Shown: positions 39,828 through 43,476 of the stretch, one piece after another | Layout of the letters: every line of letters begins with the position of its first letter | Position numbering within the stretch: the stretch's first letter is position 1 | Assembly: GCF_000813725.1 (NCBI RefSeq) | Contig: NZ_JWLD01000042.1 | Coordinates: forward strand, 1 to 43,476 | Reading direction: 5' to 3' | Source of the DNA: Leisingera sp. ANG-Vp | Lineage (GTDB): Bacteria; Pseudomonadota; Alphaproteobacteria; Rhodobacterales; Rhodobacteraceae | DNA: 43,476 nt | Position numbers and translations under genes: made by a program | Notes under the pieces: generated by a model | The model's database searches: none | What the model saw: the letters and a program-made list of their open reading frames with translations, nothing else | What the model was told of the DNA's origin: nothing

Positions 39828-42245
39828 ATGTCTCAGCTGCCTGGCATCATCACAGACTGGTTCGCGTCAAAAGGCTGGTCCATCCACCCGCATCAGCACG
39901 TCATGCTGGAGCAGGCTTCTGCCCCTTGCACGCTGCTCATCGCTCCAACCGGCGGCGGCAAGACCATGGCCGGCTTCCTCCCAACCCTAGCCGAGCTGGC
40001 GGAGGGCAGCCAGGACGGGCTGCACACGCTTTATGTCTCGCCGCTGAAAGCTCTGGCCGCCGATATCAAGCGCAACCTGCGCGCACCGGTCGAAGAGATG
40101 GGCCTGCCCATCCGCATTGACGACCGCACCGGCGACACGCCCGCCAGCCGGAAAAAGCGCCAGCGGGCCGATCCGCCGCATATCCTGCTGACGACGCCGG
40201 AGAGCCTCGCCCTGCTCACGTCCTACGAGGATGCCGCGCGCACCTTCAAGGGCCTGAAGCGCATTGTCGTGGATGAAATTCACGCCTTGGCGGAAAGCAA
40301 GCGCGGCGACCAGCTGATGCTGGCGCTGGCGCGGCTGCAGACTCTGTGCCCGGGCCTGCGCCGTGTGGGCCTGTCAGCCACCGTCGACGACCCGCAGGCC
40401 ATTGCCGGGTATCTGGCCTGCCACCCGGACCCTTGCGACATCGTGCAGGCCGATCCCGGCCCGGCTCCGGACATCCGCATGCTCGAAACCGGAAACGCGC
40501 CGCCCTGGGCCGGAGGCGGAGCGGCCTATGCCATCCCGGCCGTGATGGAACAGATCAAGGCGCACAGGACGACACTGATCTTTCACAACACCCGCGCCCA
40601 GGCCGAGATCTTCTTTCACAACCTCTGGCTCGCCAATGAGGACGCCCTGCCCATCGGCATCCACCACGGCTCGCTTGACCGGGTGCAGCGGGAACGGGTC
40701 GAGGCGGCGATGGTCCGCGGCGAGCTGCGCGCCATCGTCTGCACCGGCTCGCTCGACCTTGGCATCGACTGGGGCGATGTGGATCTTGTGATCCAGATCG
40801 GCGCCCCCAAGAACGTTAAACGCCTGGTTCAGCGCATCGGCCGCGCCAACCATCGCTACAATGCGCCCTCCAAGGCGCTGCTGGTCCCCGCCAACCGCTT
40901 TGAAGTGGTAGAATGCCGTGCCGCGCTGGAGGCGGTTCGTGAAGGCGATCTGGACGGCGATCCGCGCGGTCCCGGCCCACGGGACGTTCTGTGCCAGCAC
41001 ATCCTGATCGCCGCCTGCGCAGGGCCGTTCGACGCCGATGAACTCTACACCGAGATGACCCAGGCAGGTGCTTACGCTGGCCTCTCCCGCCCCGCCTTCG
41101 ACGCCTGCCTGGAGTTCTGCGCCACCGGCGGCTATGCACTGAAGGCCTATGACCAGTGGCAGCGCCTGCTGCAGCGCCCCGACGGCCGATGGCAGCTGCG
41201 CGACCCGCGCGCCACCCAGCGTATCCGCATGAACCTGGGCACCATCCAGGACGCCGACCTGATGAAAGTCCGCCTGAAACGCAGCCGCGGCGGCAAGCCG
41301 CTGGGCGAGATTGAAGAGGCCTTTGCCGCCACCCTCACCCCCGGCGACACTTTCCTGATCGGTGGTCAGACAGTGCGCTACGAGGGCCTGCGCGAGATGA
41401 CTGTCGAGGTCAGCCGCAATCCGGGCAAGAAGCCCAAGATCGCAGTGTTCTCCGGCACCAAATTTGCCACCTCTACCCAGCTCAGCACCCGTATCCTGGA
41501 GATGTTCAAACAAGACAGCTGGCCCGCCCTGCCCCGCCACACGGCGGACTGGCTGGAACTGCAGCGCGAGGTCTCGGAACTCCCCCGGGCAGGGTCCCTG
41601 CTGATCGAAAGCTTTCCTCATGACTCCCGCGAGCACACCTGCATATACGGTTTTGCCGGGCGCAATGCGCAACAGACCCTGGGCCTTCTGCTCACCAAGC
41701 GGATGGAGGAGCTGGGACTTGATCCGCTGGGATTTGTCGCCACCGACTATGCCACGCTGATCTGGGGGCTGGAGGCACTGGCTGATCCCGCGCCGCTGTT
41801 CGAACTTCACGCCCTGCGCGACGGGCTGGACGGCTGGCTGGCCGGCAATGCAGTGATGAAACGCGCCTTCCGCGGCGCTGCCACCATCGCAGGCCTTATC
41901 GAACGCAACACGCCGGGCGCGCGCAAGAACGGGCGGCAGGCAACATTTTCCTCCGATATCCTCTATGACACGCTGCGGAAATACGACCCGGACCACCTGC
42001 TGATGGATATCACCCGGGAAGAAGCCCTGCGCGGATTGGTCGACTTTGGCCGCATCGAAGACATGATCGCCCGCATAAGGGGCCGCATCACTCTGAAGCG
42101 GCTGGAGCGTATTTCACCCCTTGCAGCACCCTTGCTGCTGGAGGTTGGCAAGGTTCCCGTCAAAGGCGCTGCCGAAGAGAAGCTGCTGCAGCGCGAAGCG
42201 GAAGCGCTGATGCAGCAATCCGGGCTGGCCGGGCTGGCGCAATAA
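39828..42245 (+). CDS. ligase-associated DEXH-box helicase (Lhr family)
   Basis: The 805-residue protein is the short Lhr-type SF2 helicase that accompanies bacterial ATP-dependent DNA ligases in repair. The helicase core has APTGGGKT (Lys45), DEIH (149-152), the motif III LSATVDD near residue 180, a C-terminal RecA domain with HHGSLDRVQRERVEAAM and VQRIGRANHR, then the winged-helix and beta-barrel Lhr domains. It is a single-strand DNA-dependent translocase in known members. The start ATG lacks a clear Shine-Dalgarno. pdeM follows after 37 nt, as in known ligase-associated clusters, but the ligase and the MBL-type exonuclease are not in this window. Confidence 0.93.
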   Translation: MSQLPGIITDWFASKGWSIHPHQHVMLEQASAPCTLLIAPTGGGKTMAGFLPTLAELAEGSQDGLHTLYVSPLKALAADIKRNLRAPVEEMGLPIRIDDRTGDTPASRKKRQRADPPHILLTTPESLALLTSYEDAARTFKGLKRIVVDEIHALAESKRGDQLMLALARLQTLCPGLRRVGLSATVDDPQAIAGYLACHPDPCDIVQADPGPAPDIRMLETGNAPPWAGGGAAYAIPAVMEQIKAHRTTLIFHNTRAQAEIFFHNLWLANEDALPIGIHHGSLDRVQRERVEAAMVRGELRAIVCTGSLDLGIDWGDVDLVIQIGAPKNVKRLVQRIGRANHRYNAPSKALLVPANRFEVVECRAALEAVREGDLDGDPRGPGPRDVLCQHILIAACAGPFDADELYTEMTQAGAYAGLSRPAFDACLEFCATGGYALKAYDQWQRLLQRPDGRWQLRDPRATQRIRMNLGTIQDADLMKVRLKRSRGGKPLGEIEEAFAATLTPGDTFLIGGQTVRYEGLREMTVEVSRNPGKKPKIAVFSGTKFATSTQLSTRILEMFKQDSWPALPRHTADWLELQREVSELPRAGSLLIESFPHDSREHTCIYGFAGRNAQQTLGLLLTKRMEELGLDPLGFVATDYATLIWGLEALADPAPLFELHALRDGLDGWLAGNAVMKRAFRGAATIAGLIERNTPGARKNGRQATFSSDILYDTLRKYDPDHLLMDITREEALRGLVDFGRIEDMIARIRGRITLKRLERISPLAAPLLLEVGKVPVKGAAEEKLLQREAEALMQQSGLAGLAQ

Positions 42246-42282
42246 GTCTTGCCTGCCCAGCCAGCGCCGCTAAGACCACTGC

Positions 42283-42933
42283 ATGAACGGATTTGATTTT
42301 ACCCTCGCGGGCGCCCGCCTCACCGCTCTTGGCTCCGGCGCGCTTTGGTGGCCGGAGCAGCAAGCCTTATGCGTTTCGGACCTGCATCTGGGCAAATCCG
42401 AACGGCACGCCCGGCGCGGCGGCAGCGCTTTGCCGCCCTATGAGACGCAGGACACCCTGTCCCGCCTGGCAGCTGTACTGGACGGAACCAATGCAAAAAC
42501 CGTCCTGAGCCTCGGCGACAGTTTTGATGACGACGACGCCTCGCATGCCTTGCCCAAGGCTGAACAAAATCTTCTGGCCAGCCTGATGCAGGGGCGCCGC
42601 TGGATCTGGGTTGAAGGCAACCATGATCCGTCCCCTGCCGTATTCGGCGGCGAGCATGCAGCGGAGCTTAAACTCGGGCCGCTGGTGTTCCGCCACATCG
42701 CAGTTCCGCAGGCCGCAGCTGAGGTTTCCGGCCATTACCATCCCAAGGCCCGGGTGCGCGGCACCTCCCGCCCGGCTTTTCTGCTGGATCAGCACCGGCT
42801 GATCCTTCCGGCATTTGGCACTTACACCGGAGGCCTGCGCAGCACGGATCCCGTCTTGACGGAACTTATGGAGCCAAACGCACTGGCCCTTCTGACCGGG
42901 CCACGGCCAACGGCCGTTCCGATGCCGCGCTAG
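42283..42933 (+). CDS. pdeM: ligase-associated DNA damage response phosphoesterase PdeM
   Basis: The 216-residue calcineurin-like phosphoesterase has the metal-binding blocks in order: CVSDLHLGKSERHARRGG near residue 31, LGDSFDDDDAS near residue 75, WVEGNHDPSPAVFGG near 110 and SGHYHPKARVRGTSRPAFLLD near 150. The insertion FDDDDAS after LGD fits the PdeM subgroup. It follows the Lhr-type helicase by 37 nt and probably shares its message; both are expected in DNA end processing. Confidence 0.92.
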   Translation: MNGFDFTLAGARLTALGSGALWWPEQQALCVSDLHLGKSERHARRGGSALPPYETQDTLSRLAAVLDGTNAKTVLSLGDSFDDDDASHALPKAEQNLLASLMQGRRWIWVEGNHDPSPAVFGGEHAAELKLGPLVFRHIAVPQAAAEVSGHYHPKARVRGTSRPAFLLDQHRLILPAFGTYTGGLRSTDPVLTELMEPNALALLTGPRPTAVPMPR

Positions 42934-43006
42934 GTGGCGCAGCGTCACATGCACCTGCACGGTCAAGCCGGCCTATGGTGCAGGAAAACCTCCGGGAGAC
43001 GCATGC

Positions 43007-43423
43007 ATGACCGCCGTTGAAGACAAGATCCGCCTAAGCTTTGGCAAACAGAACATGATGCAGACGCTTGGCGCGGAAATCGAAAGTGTTTCGGACGGCG
43101 AAGTGGTGATCACCGCCCCGATCCTTCCAGGCAGCCGCCAGCAGCACGGTGTCGCCCACGCCGCGCTCAGCTTTGCAATCGGCGATACGGCTGCCGGCTA
43201 TGCAGCGCTGACTAAAATGCCGGAAGACAGCGAAGTGATGACGGCAGAGATGAAGATCAATCTGCTGGCGCCCGGGGACGGCGATCTCCTGCGTGCCACC
43301 GGCAAAGTAATCAAACCCGGCCGCCGTCTGGTCATTGTCACTGCGGAAGTTCATGCGGTGAAAAACGGCCAGGAGAAGCTAACAGCCATCCTGCAAGGCA
43401 CAATGGTTCCGGTAAAGGCCTGA
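43007..43423 (+). CDS. PaaI family hotdog thioesterase
   Basis: The 138-residue protein has the hotdog fold pattern of PaaI-like acyl-CoA thioesterases: PILPGSRQQHGVAHAALSFAIGDTAAGYAAL near residue 40, with the conserved HG/HAxxxxxxxD arrangement, then SEVMTAEMKINLLAPGDGDLLRATGKVIKPGRRLVIVTAEV. It would hydrolyse acyl-CoA (phenylacetyl-CoA type in named members), but the substrate is unknown. GGGAG lies 8 nt before the ATG at 43007. It is 73 nt downstream of pdeM. Confidence 0.9.
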   Translation: MTAVEDKIRLSFGKQNMMQTLGAEIESVSDGEVVITAPILPGSRQQHGVAHAALSFAIGDTAAGYAALTKMPEDSEVMTAEMKINLLAPGDGDLLRATGKVIKPGRRLVIVTAEVHAVKNGQEKLTAILQGTMVPVKA

Positions 43424-43451
43424 TCCCCGGCCCACGCCCTCTTCCCCCCCC

Positions 43452-43476
43452 AAAAAAAACACCCGCCGGAGGGGTT
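43452..43476. terminator. terminator after the thioesterase gene (cut by the window edge)
   Basis: A run of eight A (43452-43459) leads into CACCC-GCCGGAG-GGGTT, which is the left side and loop of a bidirectional A-tailed/T-tailed hairpin. The right flank is beyond the window end, so the T-run is only begun. Confidence 0.55.

Overview
The window is GC-rich, densely packed alphaproteobacterial chromosome, most likely from the Roseobacter group of Rhodobacterales (Leisingera/Phaeobacter/Ruegeria-like). This rests on the gene order around the aa3 oxidase genes, the layout of the Tad pilus locus, a 2-oxoacid CoA-transferase pair next to sodC, an FNR-type box and CtrA-like half-sites. The assignment is inferred from gene content, not from a marker gene. 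I see no rRNA, tRNA, CRISPR array, prophage or insertion sequence.

Layout from left to right. (1) 1-9.2 kb holds metabolic and transport genes: a SulP anion transporter (minus), a beta-helix-repeat membrane protein, methylthioadenosine phosphorylase (mtnP), a LysE-type exporter, adenine phosphoribosyltransferase (apt), then on minus a metallo-beta-lactamase-fold secreted protein and an FAD-linked 2-hydroxyacid dehydrogenase. Several gaps here carry GC-rich palindromes and a recurring TTGGGCATAGC element. (2) 9.4-17.05 kb is one long minus-strand gene train: ctaC, ctaB, a 54-residue membrane protein, ctaG, ctaE, surf1, thrC, an M16 peptidase and a GNAT acetyltransferase. It covers cytochrome c oxidase subunits II and III, heme O synthesis, copper insertion and assembly. 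Subunit I (ctaD) is not in the window. A perfect FNR/FnrL box lies between ctaC and the divergent tldD. (3) 17.2-25.6 kb holds tldD, dprA, topA, sodC, scoA-scoB and a small membrane protein of unknown role. (4) 25.7-38.1 kb is a Tad (tight adherence, Flp pilus) locus with a divergent lytic transglycosylase at its left edge. (5) 38.2-43.4 kb holds an AAA ATPase, an Lhr-type ligase-associated helicase, its partner phosphoesterase PdeM and a PaaI-like thioesterase.

The Tad locus is the largest functional unit. Three Flp pilin genes (two encode identical proteins) feed a machine made of CpaB/RcpC, the CpaC/RcpA secretin, an OmpA-type lipoprotein where CpaD is often found, CpaE/TadZ, the CpaF/TadA motor ATPase, TadB and TadC, two TPR lipoproteins and the prepilin peptidase TadV/CpaA. 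The minor pseudopilins TadE, TadF and TadG are absent from the window. Intergenic hairpins after each of the first pilins and between later genes suggest that the abundant pilin message is separated from the low-abundance machine message.

The points most worth a second look are the 205-bp near-identical pilin duplication with a shared upstream box pair, the FNR box between ctaC and tldD, the dyad-rich dprA promoter, the TTGGGCATAGC palindrome family and the uncharacterised AAA ATPase next to the Tad locus. I found no clearly new multi-gene system.
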